Assembly (NCBI RefSeq): GCF_039543645.1
Contig: NZ_BAABKD010000002.1
Span: forward strand, 344,290-408,289
Direction of reading: 5' to 3'
DNA length: 64,000 nucleotides
From: Paenalcaligenes hermetiae
GTDB lineage: Bacteria > Pseudomonadota > Gammaproteobacteria > Burkholderiales > Burkholderiaceae_B
The translations under genes and the position numbers were made by a program. The notes under the pieces are model-generated. The model saw nothing but the letters and a program-made list of their open reading frames with translations. It did not search any database and was not told where the DNA came from. Shown here piece by piece: positions 18,280-27,086 of this stretch (within the stretch, counting starts at the first letter, position 1; each line of letters starts with the position of its first letter).

Positions 18280-18876
18280 ATGCGTCTTATTCTGGCATCG
18301 GGCTCGGTTTATCGCCGGGCTTTACTCGAACGACTTCAACTCCCCTTCGATGTGATTTCTCCGGATGTGGACGAAAGCCCGCTTCCTGATGAAACCCCCG
18401 ATCAGCTCGCACAACGCTTAGCTCAAGCAAAAGCCTTGAAAATAGCTCGAGCTCACCCTGAAGCCATTGTAATCGGCTCGGATCAGGTGGCAGCGCTGGG
18501 GCATTTCTGTTTAGGTAAACCAGGATCCCATGAGCAAGCGACCAAACAACTCCAGCAGCTCAGTGGCCAAAAAGTGGTTTTTCATACAGCCTTATGCGTG
18601 GCACAAAACACACAGTTCCACACCGTCAACGTGCTTACCACGTGCCATTTTCGCGAGCTGAGCCTAGCAGAAATCCAAAGCTATCTACTGCGCGAGAAGC
18701 CCTACGACACTGCGGGTAGTGCCAAAGCAGAGAGCCTAGGCATCGCGCTGATGCAATCCATGCAGTCCGATGATCCAACTGCCATTATTGGCCTGCCCAT
18801 GATCGAACTGTGCCGCTTATTACGCGCTTTTGGCATTAACCCCCTCACCGCCCCAGTATCCTTAGCTCATGTCTAA
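18280..18876 (+). CDS. maf: Maf-family nucleotide pyrophosphatase
   Basis: A 198-residue protein beginning MRLILASGSVYRRALLERL with the Maf motif; GSDQVA and KPGSHEQA follow. Maf-1-like (YceF) members hydrolyse 7-methyl-GTP and limit incorporation of modified nucleotides; that subtype is inferred from its position beside yceD-rpmF. The ATG at 18280 matches the family start; an upstream in-frame extension would run into yceD. It overlaps the next gene by 8 bases. Confidence 0.92.
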   Translation: MRLILASGSVYRRALLERLQLPFDVISPDVDESPLPDETPDQLAQRLAQAKALKIARAHPEAIVIGSDQVAALGHFCLGKPGSHEQATKQLQQLSGQKVVFHTALCVAQNTQFHTVNVLTTCHFRELSLAEIQSYLLREKPYDTAGSAKAESLGIALMQSMQSDDPTAIIGLPMIELCRLLRAFGINPLTAPVSLAHV

Positions 18877-19585
18877 AACCTTACACTTAATCCCTGTGCC
18901 ACTTGGCCAAAGCGATAATGCTCATTGGCTCCCTGCTTCTGTGCAACGACAAGCCAGCCAGTTACGCTGTTTTATTGTAGAAAATGCAAAAACCGCGCGT
19001 GCTTTTTTAAAACAAATGGGCACTGAACATGCTATCCAAGACATCACGCTCTACCAACTAGATAAACGGGGCACACCAAAAAAGCAAATACAACAATGGC
19101 TACAAAGCCCGGCTGCTTCCGAGGGCATAGGGCTGATGTCTGAAGCTGGCTGTCCTGCGGTTGCCGACCCCGGTGCTGTTGTGGTGACTATGGCTCATGA
19201 GCTAGGTTTTCAAGTCAAAGCCCATGTCGGGCCCTCTTCTATTTTGCTTGGCCTGATGGCCAGCGGCTTGGATGGACAAAATTTCTGCTTCCATGGCTAT
19301 GTGCCTAAGCAGTCAGATGAGCAAGTCCGCACCCTAAAACTCTGGGAGCAACAGTCTAAAAAACACCAGCAATCCCAGATTTTTATCGAAACCCCCTATC
19401 GCAACCCCGCTTTATTTGATGCCTTGGTGAGAACCCTTGAGCCCTCAACCCGGCTCTGTGTAGCAAGAGCGTTAACCACCGAAGAGGAATGGGTTAAAAC
19501 CTATACGGTAAGCCAATGGCGTAACCAGCCTCCCCCTGAGCTTAATAAACTACCAACTTTATTTTTATTTCAGGCTTATGCGTAA
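18869..19585 (+). CDS. RsmI-like SAM-dependent methyltransferase
   Basis: A 238-residue tetrapyrrole-methylase-fold protein. It shows LHLIPVPLG at the N-terminus, GLMSEAGCPAVADPGA (about residues 88-103) and FIETPYRN, as in RsmI, which 2'-O-methylates C1402 of 16S rRNA. It is shorter than classical RsmI and lacks its C-terminal domain. In betaproteobacteria such a maf-linked paralogue often exists besides true RsmI. The substrate is unproven. Overlaps maf by 8 bases. Confidence 0.82.
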   Translation: MSKTLHLIPVPLGQSDNAHWLPASVQRQASQLRCFIVENAKTARAFLKQMGTEHAIQDITLYQLDKRGTPKKQIQQWLQSPAASEGIGLMSEAGCPAVADPGAVVVTMAHELGFQVKAHVGPSSILLGLMASGLDGQNFCFHGYVPKQSDEQVRTLKLWEQQSKKHQQSQIFIETPYRNPALFDALVRTLEPSTRLCVARALTTEEEWVKTYTVSQWRNQPPPELNKLPTLFLFQAYA

Positions 19586-20369
19586 TTACTTCCGTTTAGC
19601 CCTTCTTGCTATCCCATTCATTTTAACGGCTTGCAGCACCGCCCCTCGCATTGGTGGCCATCCTGTCATCACAGATATAGAAGCGATTGGGCAAAATAGT
19701 CGTGTTCGCCATCTTGTGCTGCACTATACATCAGCTGATACCCCTACCTCGCTCCGTGTACTCAGTCAAAAAAACGTAAGTAGTCACTATCTCATCACAG
19801 ATGAGACCCCACCCCGTCTCTACCGTCTAGTCGATGAAAGCCAGCGCGCTTGGCATGCTGGAGTCAGCCAGTGGTATCACTATAAGGACTTAAACACGAG
19901 CTCTATAGGCATCGAAATCGTCAATGCAGGCAAGCAAGCTGAAGACCAATGGACACCTTATACGGCAGCACAAATTGAGCTACTGATCACTCTTGCTCAA
20001 GATATTATTCAGCGCCACGGCATCACCCCCGCTAATATTGTTGGTCATAGTGATATTGCCCCACAGCGTAAAATCGACCCAGGCCCACTTTTCCCCTGGG
20101 AGCAATTAGCTGCTCATGGCATCGGGCGCTGGTATAACGCACAACAAGCTTTACAATGGCAACAATACTATTTAGATAATGGCTTACCCTCGTATTTGGA
20201 AATACAACAGCTATTAAAAAAAGCGGGTTATGCCGTGCCAGAGCATGGCCAATGGGATCGGGCCTCGCAAAATGTTTTAGCTGCTTTTCAAATGCACTAT
20301 AGACCCAGTCGCTATGATGGTCTCCCCGACGCCCAAACCCTTGGTATTTTGAAAGCACTACGCGAGTGA
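19578..20369 (+). CDS. N-acetylmuramoyl-L-alanine amidase lipoprotein (AmiD-like)
   Basis: A 263-residue lipoprotein: signal peptide with lipobox LTAC and acceptor C19. An Amidase_2 domain follows with candidate zinc ligands in RHLVLHYTS and GHSDIAPQRKIDPG, and a third His region in AWHAGVSQW. A C-terminal peptidoglycan-binding domain (about 205-263) ends with DGLPDAQTLGILKAL. It should cut the amide bond between muramic acid and the stem peptide at the envelope, for cell-wall recycling. It overlaps the methylase gene by 8 bases. Confidence 0.9.
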   Translation: MRNYFRLALLAIPFILTACSTAPRIGGHPVITDIEAIGQNSRVRHLVLHYTSADTPTSLRVLSQKNVSSHYLITDETPPRLYRLVDESQRAWHAGVSQWYHYKDLNTSSIGIEIVNAGKQAEDQWTPYTAAQIELLITLAQDIIQRHGITPANIVGHSDIAPQRKIDPGPLFPWEQLAAHGIGRWYNAQQALQWQQYYLDNGLPSYLEIQQLLKKAGYAVPEHGQWDRASQNVLAAFQMHYRPSRYDGLPDAQTLGILKALRE

Positions 20370-20386
20370 CCACGCTGTGCTCTCTC

Positions 20387-20614
20387 TTAATGATAAAGCA
20401 GTTGTGGTAAGTACAGCGCTAAAGGTGGGAGGCTGACTATTAATAACAGCCGCAACATATCAAAAGCCCAAAAAGGTAGGATCCCTTTAAATATCGTACC
20501 GGTTTTGACGTCTTTTAGTACCGCACTTAATACAAATACATTCATCCCAACGGGTGGGGTGATAAGACTAATTTCGGTCACCACATAATGAATATTTACG
20601 GCTGTAATCTGCAA
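20387..20614 (-). pseudogene. C-terminal remnant of a TRAP transporter large permease (DctM)
   Basis: About 65 residues match the last part of DctM-type TRAP permeases: VVTEISLITPPVGMNVFVLS followed by a final membrane helix region (MLRLLLIVSLPPLALYLP). The first dozen residues before VVTEI do not fit, and no other part of the permease or its DctP/DctQ partners is present. The rest was therefore lost by deletion at about 20580. It has no ribosome site and is probably not expressed. Confidence 0.8.
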
Positions 20615-20799
20615 AAATCAGATCAATGTGCGCACCCGGCGTCCAGCGAGGAAACTCGCCCCCATCCCCCGCCCATCCCCCGCTTTAATTCCCGAAAGCA
20701 GTGTAGGCGTTGTCGCTATGGAGGGGCTCAATACCGAGCTTGCCGCCCAAGCTGTGATCGCTTGCGCCCAACACATCGCTAAAAAACTAGCCCTATAAA
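20592..20799 (+). pseudogene. Possible gene tail of unknown origin
   Basis: One plus-strand frame is open from the DctM breakpoint and ends LIPESSVGVVAMEGLNTELA, then a helical AAQAVIACAQHIAKKLAL and a stop. The last 40 residues look like the compact C-terminus of an enzyme; the preceding 30 residues look like random low-complexity translation. I do not recognise the family. It may be the other half of the deletion that removed the TRAP genes. Confidence 0.3.
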
Positions 20800-20818
20800 A
20801 AAAGGGCCTAAAGGCCCT
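20797..20818 (-). terminator. Rho-independent terminator of rluC-gph unit
   Basis: On the minus strand AGGGCC / GGCCCT form a stem with a 4-base loop, followed by seven U. It lies 16 bases after the HAD gene stop codon. Confidence 0.85.
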
Positions 20819-20833
20819 GTTATGATGAGCGGT

Positions 20834-21490
20834 TTATTTTAAACGGCACAAGATCCAATCCTGCATTTCTGCTACCGACTCAACCATATGCGTAGGGTTG
20901 GATTTTTCTAAGGTGGGCACATCATGCGCCCCATAGGTCACAGCCAAACTGTCCATACCGGCGTGATGCGCCATATAAATATCATGCGTGGTATCGCCCA
21001 CCATCAACACATTTTCTGGTGTTAGATCTAATTCCCACATGATTTCGTGCAACATTTGTGGATCCGGCTTACTTTGGGTTTCATCCGCACAACGTGTGGT
21101 ATTGAAATAATGCGTCAAGTTGACCGCTTTAAGAACCCGATCTAATCCAACTCGACTTTTCCCTGTTGCCACGCTAATCGGTACGGTTCGCTCGCGTAAA
21201 CTATCCAGCATAGCAACAGCCCCATCAAACATTTTAATGGATGTGTCACGCTGAAAAAAATGGTGACGATAACGCTCTAAAAACCGTGGCATAAGCTCAG
21301 CGGTCAACTCAGGAACGGCTTTATATAACCCTGTTTCTAGAGATAAGCCAATAATCCAGCTCGCTCTCATCGCTGGAGGCACAGGCAAACCTAAATCTGC
21401 ACTCGCTAACTGTATCGACTCGATAATTGAGTGCGTGGAATCCATTAACGTACCGTCCCAATCAAAAATAACGGCATCATAGTGTTTCAA
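20834..21490 (-). CDS. HAD-family hydrolase, phosphoglycolate phosphatase-like
   Basis: A 218-residue HAD hydrolase. The nucleophile motif is VIFDWDGTLMDS (D10, D12). Motif II lies in VATGKSRVGL, and the last acidic motif is MVGDTTHDIYMA. A helical cap lies between. The family includes Gph phosphatases; the substrate here is not established. It begins with TTG, supported by GGAG upstream, and its TTGA start overlaps the rluC stop. Linkage to rluC is common in betaproteobacteria. Confidence 0.85.
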   Translation of the reverse strand: MKHYDAVIFDWDGTLMDSTHSIIESIQLASADLGLPVPPAMRASWIIGLSLETGLYKAVPELTAELMPRFLERYRHHFFQRDTSIKMFDGAVAMLDSLRERTVPISVATGKSRVGLDRVLKAVNLTHYFNTTRCADETQSKPDPQMLHEIMWELDLTPENVLMVGDTTHDIYMAHHAGMDSLAVTYGAHDVPTLEKSNPTHMVESVAEMQDWILCRLK

Positions 21491-22455
21491 TGTGATTTCT
21501 CCAAGAATTGAATAGCCTGATTAAATGCAGCGGGCAAAGGGGCGTGGATGTGTAAGCGCTCCCCCGTCACAGGGTGCGGCATGATCAAGCGCGACGCATG
21601 TAAAAACATGCGCTTAAAACCACGTTGAGCAAAATCGGCACGAACCTGGTCTGAGCCGTACTTATCATCGCCGACTATCGCAAAGCCTGTATGCGCTAAA
21701 TGCACACGAATCTGGTGGGTGCGCCCTGTTTTCAGCTCTGCTTCGATCAGACTGTATTGCCCAAAACGTTGTAGCAAGCGCACAATGGTATGCGCCGCTT
21801 TGCCACTGGGGTCTACTCGCACCCGGCGCTCACCAGAGACCGTCAACCAACGTAAAAGCGGCGCTTTAATATGCTGTTTATCATTAACCCAATCACCCTC
21901 CACCAAGGCCTGATAATATTTATCAATATGCCCCTGTCTAAACATATCATGAATCGCTACTAGTGCTTTACGGCGCTTGGCAACTATTAATAAGCCTGAA
22001 GTATCCCGATCCAAGCGATGTCCTAGCTCTAATAATTTGGCCTCAGGGCGCGCGGCGCGCAGCTGTTCAATCACTCCAAATGCCACACCGCTGCCCCCAT
22101 GCACTGCAATCCCTTCGGGTTTGTTTATAATAAGGAGGTAGTCGTCCTCAAAGACGATGGGAAACTGCGCAGCGGGAACCACTGGTGCCGCTTCTGGATC
22201 TGGCATACGCATGGGAGGGATCCTTACCAGATCACCGACTTGGAGCCGGTATTCATTTTTAGTGCGTCCTTTATTGACACGGACTTGTCCGCTACGAATG
22301 GCTTTATAGATGTGGCTTTTTGGTACGCCTTTGCATTCTCGTACTAAAAAATTATCCAAACGTTGTCCGGCCCATTCGGCACTTATTTCAATAAACCGCA
22401 CTTGCGGTATGGTCTTTTTCGCTGCTAATGGTTTTCTCATACTTAAAAGAGGCAT
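21487..22455 (-). CDS. rluC: 23S rRNA pseudouridine synthase RluC
   Basis: A 322-residue pseudouridine synthase of the RluA group. The N-terminal S4 RNA-binding domain (QRLDNFLVRECKGVPKSHIY) is followed by the catalytic domain with GHRLDRDTSGLLIV, whose Asp after HRL is the nucleophile. RTHQIRVHLAHTGFAIVGD follows later. RluC modifies U955/2504/2580 in E. coli 23S rRNA. The divergent partner rne lies across a 486-base gap, the same neighbour pair as in E. coli. Confidence 0.93.
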   Translation of the reverse strand: MPLLSMRKPLAAKKTIPQVRFIEISAEWAGQRLDNFLVRECKGVPKSHIYKAIRSGQVRVNKGRTKNEYRLQVGDLVRIPPMRMPDPEAAPVVPAAQFPIVFEDDYLLIINKPEGIAVHGGSGVAFGVIEQLRAARPEAKLLELGHRLDRDTSGLLIVAKRRKALVAIHDMFRQGHIDKYYQALVEGDWVNDKQHIKAPLLRWLTVSGERRVRVDPSGKAAHTIVRLLQRFGQYSLIEAELKTGRTHQIRVHLAHTGFAIVGDDKYGSDQVRADFAQRGFKRMFLHASRLIMPHPVTGERLHIHAPLPAAFNQAIQFLEKSH

Positions 22456-22460
22456 ATAAT
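22432..22460 (+). promoter_or_regulatory. Candidate promoter for rne
   Basis: A perfect TATAAT at 22455-22460 is preceded, 17 bases upstream, by TTTTCT (three matches to TTGACA). It overlaps the rluC start codon region. If used, the rne transcript would have a leader of about 475 bases. Confidence 0.35.
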
Positions 22461-22941
22461 CGCCTCAGCCTATGGGAACTGTGACACCGCTAGACGTAGA
22501 GATGCAAGGTGCGTCTCCGCTAGCCGTAAAAGTATTTATTGTAATACGTATTGTGCACAGTTTCCGGGGTCATAAGGTCGCCGGGACCACACAAAAACAA
22601 AGACGCGGTTAACATTGCCCCGCATTCTCTTTTGTGTTGTCACCCGCGTGCGGCACTGAGTTATCTGCCAAGTTGTCGCTGTATACAGAATTTAGCACCC
22701 GTTGTATATAAACCATACAACGGTGGTTCCAGCAATATATTGAATCGTCTATAACACTATTGTGAATATGACCCGTCTGCTGACTGAACTGCGCTCTACC
22801 ATGCGCACTGTGCCCATTCGACAAAGCGTGGGCATCATGTAAGCCTTGCCCACTTCTTGCAGCCAAAGCAGTGTCCCACACCGAGTGACCCGCGGTCGCG
22901 CGCCGATTGTCTGCGCGCAATGACAACGGAGAATAACACTC
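22456..22941. promoter_or_regulatory. 486-base rluC-rne divergent region, probable rne 5' leader
   Basis: No protein-coding gene is apparent. The stretch holds a candidate promoter at its left end, several short inverted repeats, including a 7-bp pair at 22701-22721, and the rne ribosome site GGAGAATAACACTC. In E. coli the rne leader is about 360 bases, structured, and lets RNase E degrade its own mRNA. A similar autoregulatory role is inferred here from position and length only. Confidence 0.55.
22701..22721 (+). repeat. Inverted repeat in the rne leader
   Basis: GTTGTAT and ATACAAC are perfect 7-base arms around a 7-base spacer. It can form an RNA hairpin in the putative leader or be a protein site on DNA. 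Confidence 0.5.
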
Positions 22942-25900
22942 ATGAAACGCATGTTGTTTAATGCAACACACCAAGAAGAACTACGTGTTGCGATTGTCGA
23001 TGGTCAAAAACTTATCGACCTCGACATTGAATCTGCCGGACGCGAACAGCGTAAAGGCAACATTTACAAGGGAGTCATCACCCGCATTGAACCGGGTTTA
23101 GAAGCATGTTTTGTAAGCTATGGCGAAGAGCGCCATGGCTTTTTGCCATTTAAGGAAGTGGCACGCTCATACTTCAAAGACGGTGTTGATGTTCGGAATG
23201 CTCGTATCCAAGATGCTTTGGTCGAAGGCCAAGAACTCATCATCCAAGTTGAAAAAGAAGAACGTGGCAACAAAGGCGCTGCCTTAACCACGTTTATTTC
23301 TTTAGCTGGACGTTATTTGGTGCTGATGCCTAATAACCCTCGAGGCGGTGGCGTATCGCGCCGTGTCGAAGGCGAGGAGCGCCAAGAGTTACGTGAAGCC
23401 ATGGATCAGCTTAATGTCCCTCAGGGTATGAGCATCATTGCGCGTACAGCAGGGATTGGACGCAGCGTCGAAGAGCTCCAATGGGACCTGAATTATCTTT
23501 TGCAGCTTTGGTCCGCCATTGATGGTGCTGCTAAAGAAAACCCTGCTCCCATCCTAATTTATCTTGAATCCAGTCTAGTTATTCGGGCTATTCGCGACTA
23601 CTTCTCGCTAGATATTGGCGAAATTCTTATCGACACCGATGACATTTACGAGCAAGCCACAGCTTTTATGAATGTGGTCATGCCTGACAACGTCAATCGG
23701 GTCAAAATGTATCGCGATGATATCCCACTATTTTCGCGCTTCCAAATCGAAAACCAAATTGAAACGGCTTACTCCCGCACGGTTCAGCTCCCCTCTGGCG
23801 GAGCCGTCGTCATTGACCATACCGAAGCCTTAGTCGCTATTGATGTCAACTCAGCTCGCTCTACACGTGGTGCTGATATTGAAGAAACCGCCCTGCGTAC
23901 GAACTTAGAAGCCGCCGATGAGGTCGCCCGTCAGTTACGTTTACGTGACTTAGGTGGTCTGATTGTTATTGACTTCATTGATATGGAGGACAATAAAAAC
24001 CAGCGTGCTGTAGAGCAACGTTTACGTGATGCACTGCATGTGGATCGAGCGCGCGTGCAGATGGGTAAGATTTCCCGTTTTGGTTTAATGGAGCTGTCAC
24101 GCCAACGTTTACGCCCTGCGCTCAATGAAGGCTCTCACGTGACCTGCCCACGCTGTACTGGTACTGGTGTTATTCGTGATGCCGAGTCCAGCGCTCTTCA
24201 TGTCTTACGCTTGCTCCAAGAAGAAGCCATGAAAGAAGGCACAGCAGCTATCCATGCGCAGTTGCCAGTAGATGTCGCTACGTATCTCTTGAATGAAAAG
24301 CGTAATGACATTACCAAAATCGAGTCTCGCCTCAATGTCAATTTGACCCTTATCCCAAATAAAGGCCTAGAGACCCCACACCATATTATTGAGCGCTTAC
24401 GCCACGACGACCCTCGTCTAGAAGACTTGCGCTCTAGCTATCAACAAGTCAAAGTGGAAGAGGAAACCACGTTAACCCCTCATCGCACCCACGAAATCAA
24501 AACACGCCCCGAGGCCATTGTGAAAGGTATTACTCCTGCACAACCCGCCCCCGGCTCCAATGGAGACAAAGCGCCAACCGTTAGCTTTTTCTCCCGTCTA
24601 GGGGCGTGGTTTAAATCCCTTGTTGCTACCCCAGCGGCCAACGAGGACAAGGCCCCAGAAAATCAACCCTCAACCCCTCAAAAGCGGTCTGCGCGCCAAA
24701 AACAGGACCGTCGCACACCTAACGAGCGCCAAAACCGCAACAAAAAAGAGCGACGCCCAGATCCTACAGACCCCAAAGCTGCCGTCGTAGAAACAGCACG
24801 CAACGCGCGTGTACGACGCCAACAAGCAAAAGGGACACCTGCTACCACAGTAACAGCCGCGAGCTCTGCCGTTGCTCCTGCAACAGACAATGAGTCAACT
24901 CAAGAGCAACCAAATCGTCGTCGCCGCCGTAGTCCACGTAATCGTCGTCGTGAAACAGCGACTCACGAGGATATAGCGCAACAGCAGCAACAGCAGGACG
25001 ACTCTGTAACAATCGACCCAGCTGCTACAGCTGAGCCAAAAGCCGATGCTAGCATAGCTCCACCGGTTAGCGACACAAAAGATCAGGCCGTGGCCGAGCA
25101 AGTAACCAATACTGATCAGCCCATCAGCTCTGCTGATGATGAGCAGCCTAATGAGCGACGTCGTAGCCGACGACGTCGTAATCGTCGTAGCCGTCGCCCC
25201 AATGAAGCGGAACAAATCAGCACTGTCACCGTGGAGGATGAAGAAGGCGACTTAGACAGCCCTAAAATCATTACCCACGAAACGCCACGCTTTGATGCCA
25301 GTGTGTTGGAACAAGAAACCAACGCAGCTGAGCCAACCTCAACGAGCCCAGAGCCTGAGCATACGGCGGAAAAAACATCTAGCGCTGAGCAGGCTAGTCC
25401 AGCAGCAACAGATCCTACCCCTGACCTGTCTGTGACTGAAGCTCAGGAGTCCACGTCTAGCCCTTCTATCGAAGTGAGCGAACCTCCTGTTGCTGAGCCC
25501 ATAAAACCCGCCACAGAGGTGATAGAAGAACATTTCTTACCCTCCGTGGATCAACTTCAAGCTCATTTAGCTCAAGCTGGTTTGGAGCTAGTACAAACTA
25601 GTGCCACTCCTGCGGAGCAAACCACGCCCGAGCCCGAGCAAACCGCTGGACGTGCTGCGCGCTCACGCTGGGCAGAGCCCATCAACCACGAGCCACTCGT
25701 ACAGGTTGAAACAGGTGAAAACCCAGAACCAGAGGAAACAGCCTCCAACATTACCGAGGTAGAGACCGTATCAGTATCACCTGCTCTCCCCTCACAGGCT
25801 GTTTTTAATCCGGATCTACTGCAACCTATGCTAGAGCAAGCCGGCCTAGAATTAGTGCAGACGCGCGCAGGCGCCACAGCAGACCTAAGCACTGCAATCG

Positions 25901-25983
25901 AAAGCATCCCCCTAGGCCGTCCACGCAAAGCGAGCCCGCAGGTGGAAAATGAAGTCTTAGAACAGATTGAAACGAAGCTGTAA
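22942..25983 (+). CDS. rne: Ribonuclease E
   Basis: A 1013-residue endoribonuclease. The catalytic half (about 1-500) has an S1 domain (GNIYKGVITRIEPGLEACFV), metal-binding Asp residues D301 (VAIDVNS) and D344 (IVIDFIDMED), and the zinc-link CPRC at 402-405. The C-terminal half is low-complexity: two arginine-rich blocks (about residues 655-672 and 735-753), acidic Glu/Pro stretches, and two copies of a QAGLELVQT motif near residues 879 and 966. It scaffolds the degradosome and matures rRNA and tRNA. ATG with GGAG upstream. Confidence 0.97.
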   Translation: MKRMLFNATHQEELRVAIVDGQKLIDLDIESAGREQRKGNIYKGVITRIEPGLEACFVSYGEERHGFLPFKEVARSYFKDGVDVRNARIQDALVEGQELIIQVEKEERGNKGAALTTFISLAGRYLVLMPNNPRGGGVSRRVEGEERQELREAMDQLNVPQGMSIIARTAGIGRSVEELQWDLNYLLQLWSAIDGAAKENPAPILIYLESSLVIRAIRDYFSLDIGEILIDTDDIYEQATAFMNVVMPDNVNRVKMYRDDIPLFSRFQIENQIETAYSRTVQLPSGGAVVIDHTEALVAIDVNSARSTRGADIEETALRTNLEAADEVARQLRLRDLGGLIVIDFIDMEDNKNQRAVEQRLRDALHVDRARVQMGKISRFGLMELSRQRLRPALNEGSHVTCPRCTGTGVIRDAESSALHVLRLLQEEAMKEGTAAIHAQLPVDVATYLLNEKRNDITKIESRLNVNLTLIPNKGLETPHHIIERLRHDDPRLEDLRSSYQQVKVEEETTLTPHRTHEIKTRPEAIVKGITPAQPAPGSNGDKAPTVSFFSRLGAWFKSLVATPAANEDKAPENQPSTPQKRSARQKQDRRTPNERQNRNKKERRPDPTDPKAAVVETARNARVRRQQAKGTPATTVTAASSAVAPATDNESTQEQPNRRRRRSPRNRRRETATHEDIAQQQQQQDDSVTIDPAATAEPKADASIAPPVSDTKDQAVAEQVTNTDQPISSADDEQPNERRRSRRRRNRRSRRPNEAEQISTVTVEDEEGDLDSPKIITHETPRFDASVLEQETNAAEPTSTSPEPEHTAEKTSSAEQASPAATDPTPDLSVTEAQESTSSPSIEVSEPPVAEPIKPATEVIEEHFLPSVDQLQAHLAQAGLELVQTSATPAEQTTPEPEQTAGRAARSRWAEPINHEPLVQVETGENPEPEETASNITEVETVSVSPALPSQAVFNPDLLQPMLEQAGLELVQTRAGATADLSTAIESIPLGRPRKASPQVENEVLEQIETKL

Positions 25984-25991
25984 TCTATTTA

Positions 25992-26022
25992 GCTGCCCTC
26001 TTTTTACAGAGGGCAGCGTTTT
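25992..26022 (+). terminator. Rho-independent terminator of rne
   Basis: A perfect 9-bp stem GCTGCCCTC / GAGGGCAGC with an 8-base loop is followed by GTTTT, 8 bases after the rne stop. Confidence 0.85.
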
Positions 26023-26069
26023 CGTATTACTCTTTTTTCAATCGCTTATTTTTAGCGGTATATAAATAC

Positions 26070-26110
26070 AAAAAAGGACTGGTTCGTTTAATACGAACAC
26101 AGTCCTTTTT
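26070..26110. terminator. Bidirectional terminator between rne and accD
   Basis: AAAAAAGGACTG and CAGTCCTTTTT flank an inner GTTCGT / ACGAAC stem. U tracts occur on both strands, so it can stop rne readthrough and accD transcription. The two genes converge here. Confidence 0.85.
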
Positions 26111-26165
26111 ATTAATGAGGTCGTGATCTGAGTCTAATATAAGCCGCTCGTCCTCACTGGTAGCT

Positions 26166-27041
26166 TTAGCGCGGCTGCACAGCCTCTGCCGGCTGGCGCA
26201 TTAAAATCGCCATCAAAGCAGCCAACTCTTGGCGCATCTCACGGCGATCCACCACCATATCAATGGCGCCTTTTTCGAGCAGAAACTCCGCTCGTTGGAA
26301 GCCTTCTGGTAATTTTTCTCGTACTGTTTGCTCAATCACACGTGGCCCAGCAAAACCAATCAGCGCATTGGGCTCAGCAATGACCACATCGCCCATAAAC
26401 GCAAAGCTTGCTGACACACCACCCATTGTGGGATCAGTTAATACACTAATAAATGGTAAACCTGCCTCGGCTAACTGGACCAACATGGCATTGGTTTTTG
26501 CCATTTGCATCAGAGAAAACAAACTTTCCTGCATGCGCGCACCACCCGAGGCCGCCACACAAATAAATGCCGAGCGTGTGCGAATCGCTTCTTGTACTCC
26601 TCGTACAAAACGCTCTCCCACTACAGAACCCATGGAACCACCCATGAACTCAAACTCAAAGCAAGCTACCACGGCTGGCATCGATAAAATCGTACCTGCC
26701 ATGACCACCATCGCCTCGGATTCGCCCGTATCTTTTACAGCTTGCGCTACCCGGTCTGGGTATTTTTTTGTATCACGGAACTTAAGTGGGTCCAGCGGAC
26801 GAATCGCCGCACCAATTTCAACACGGTGATCAGCGTCTAATAACGCATCAATACGCGCACGGGCTTTAAGACGTAAATGGTGATTACACTTAGGACAAAC
26901 ATTTAACGTATTTTGTAGGTCCTCTTTATATAGCACCGACTCACATGACGGGCATTTAACCCATAACCCTTCAGGCACACGTTTGCTCGCACCATGATTG
27001 CGGTTAATTCGAGGAGGCAATAATTTTTGGATCCAGCTCAT
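26166..27041 (-). CDS. accD: Acetyl-CoA carboxylase carboxyltransferase subunit beta
   Basis: A 291-residue carboxyltransferase beta subunit that works with AccA to make malonyl-CoA. The zinc finger has C30, C33, C49 and C52 (KCPSC...VCPKC). The crotonase-like core includes FEFEFMGGSMGSVVGE, ASGGARMQE and DPTMGGVSASFA. It is the last gene of the trpB-trpA-accD series, an order common in betaproteobacteria. AGGA precedes the ATG. Confidence 0.97.
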   Translation of the reverse strand: MSWIQKLLPPRINRNHGASKRVPEGLWVKCPSCESVLYKEDLQNTLNVCPKCNHHLRLKARARIDALLDADHRVEIGAAIRPLDPLKFRDTKKYPDRVAQAVKDTGESEAMVVMAGTILSMPAVVACFEFEFMGGSMGSVVGERFVRGVQEAIRTRSAFICVAASGGARMQESLFSLMQMAKTNAMLVQLAEAGLPFISVLTDPTMGGVSASFAFMGDVVIAEPNALIGFAGPRVIEQTVREKLPEGFQRAEFLLEKGAIDMVVDRREMRQELAALMAILMRQPAEAVQPR

Positions 27042-27086
27042 TGGGTAATCCTGTTCATCTGATCTAAATCAGGTTAGACCGTAAAG

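Larger units (their letters stand above)
20370..20833. other. 464-base region without an intact gene
   Basis: Between the amidase lipoprotein and the HAD phosphatase this stretch holds only the DctM remnant, the unidentified open tail and the terminator of the minus-strand gph-like gene. It looks like a decayed locus. Confidence 0.7.

Noticed and set aside
24890..25220. CGT/CGTCGT tandem-like stretches in rne as a DNA repeat array
   Set aside because: They encode the arginine-rich RNA-binding blocks of RNase E and are explained by the protein.
26263..26829. A 188-codon plus-strand frame inside accD
   Set aside because: It is antisense to a well-conserved gene, shows no domain and has no ribosome site.
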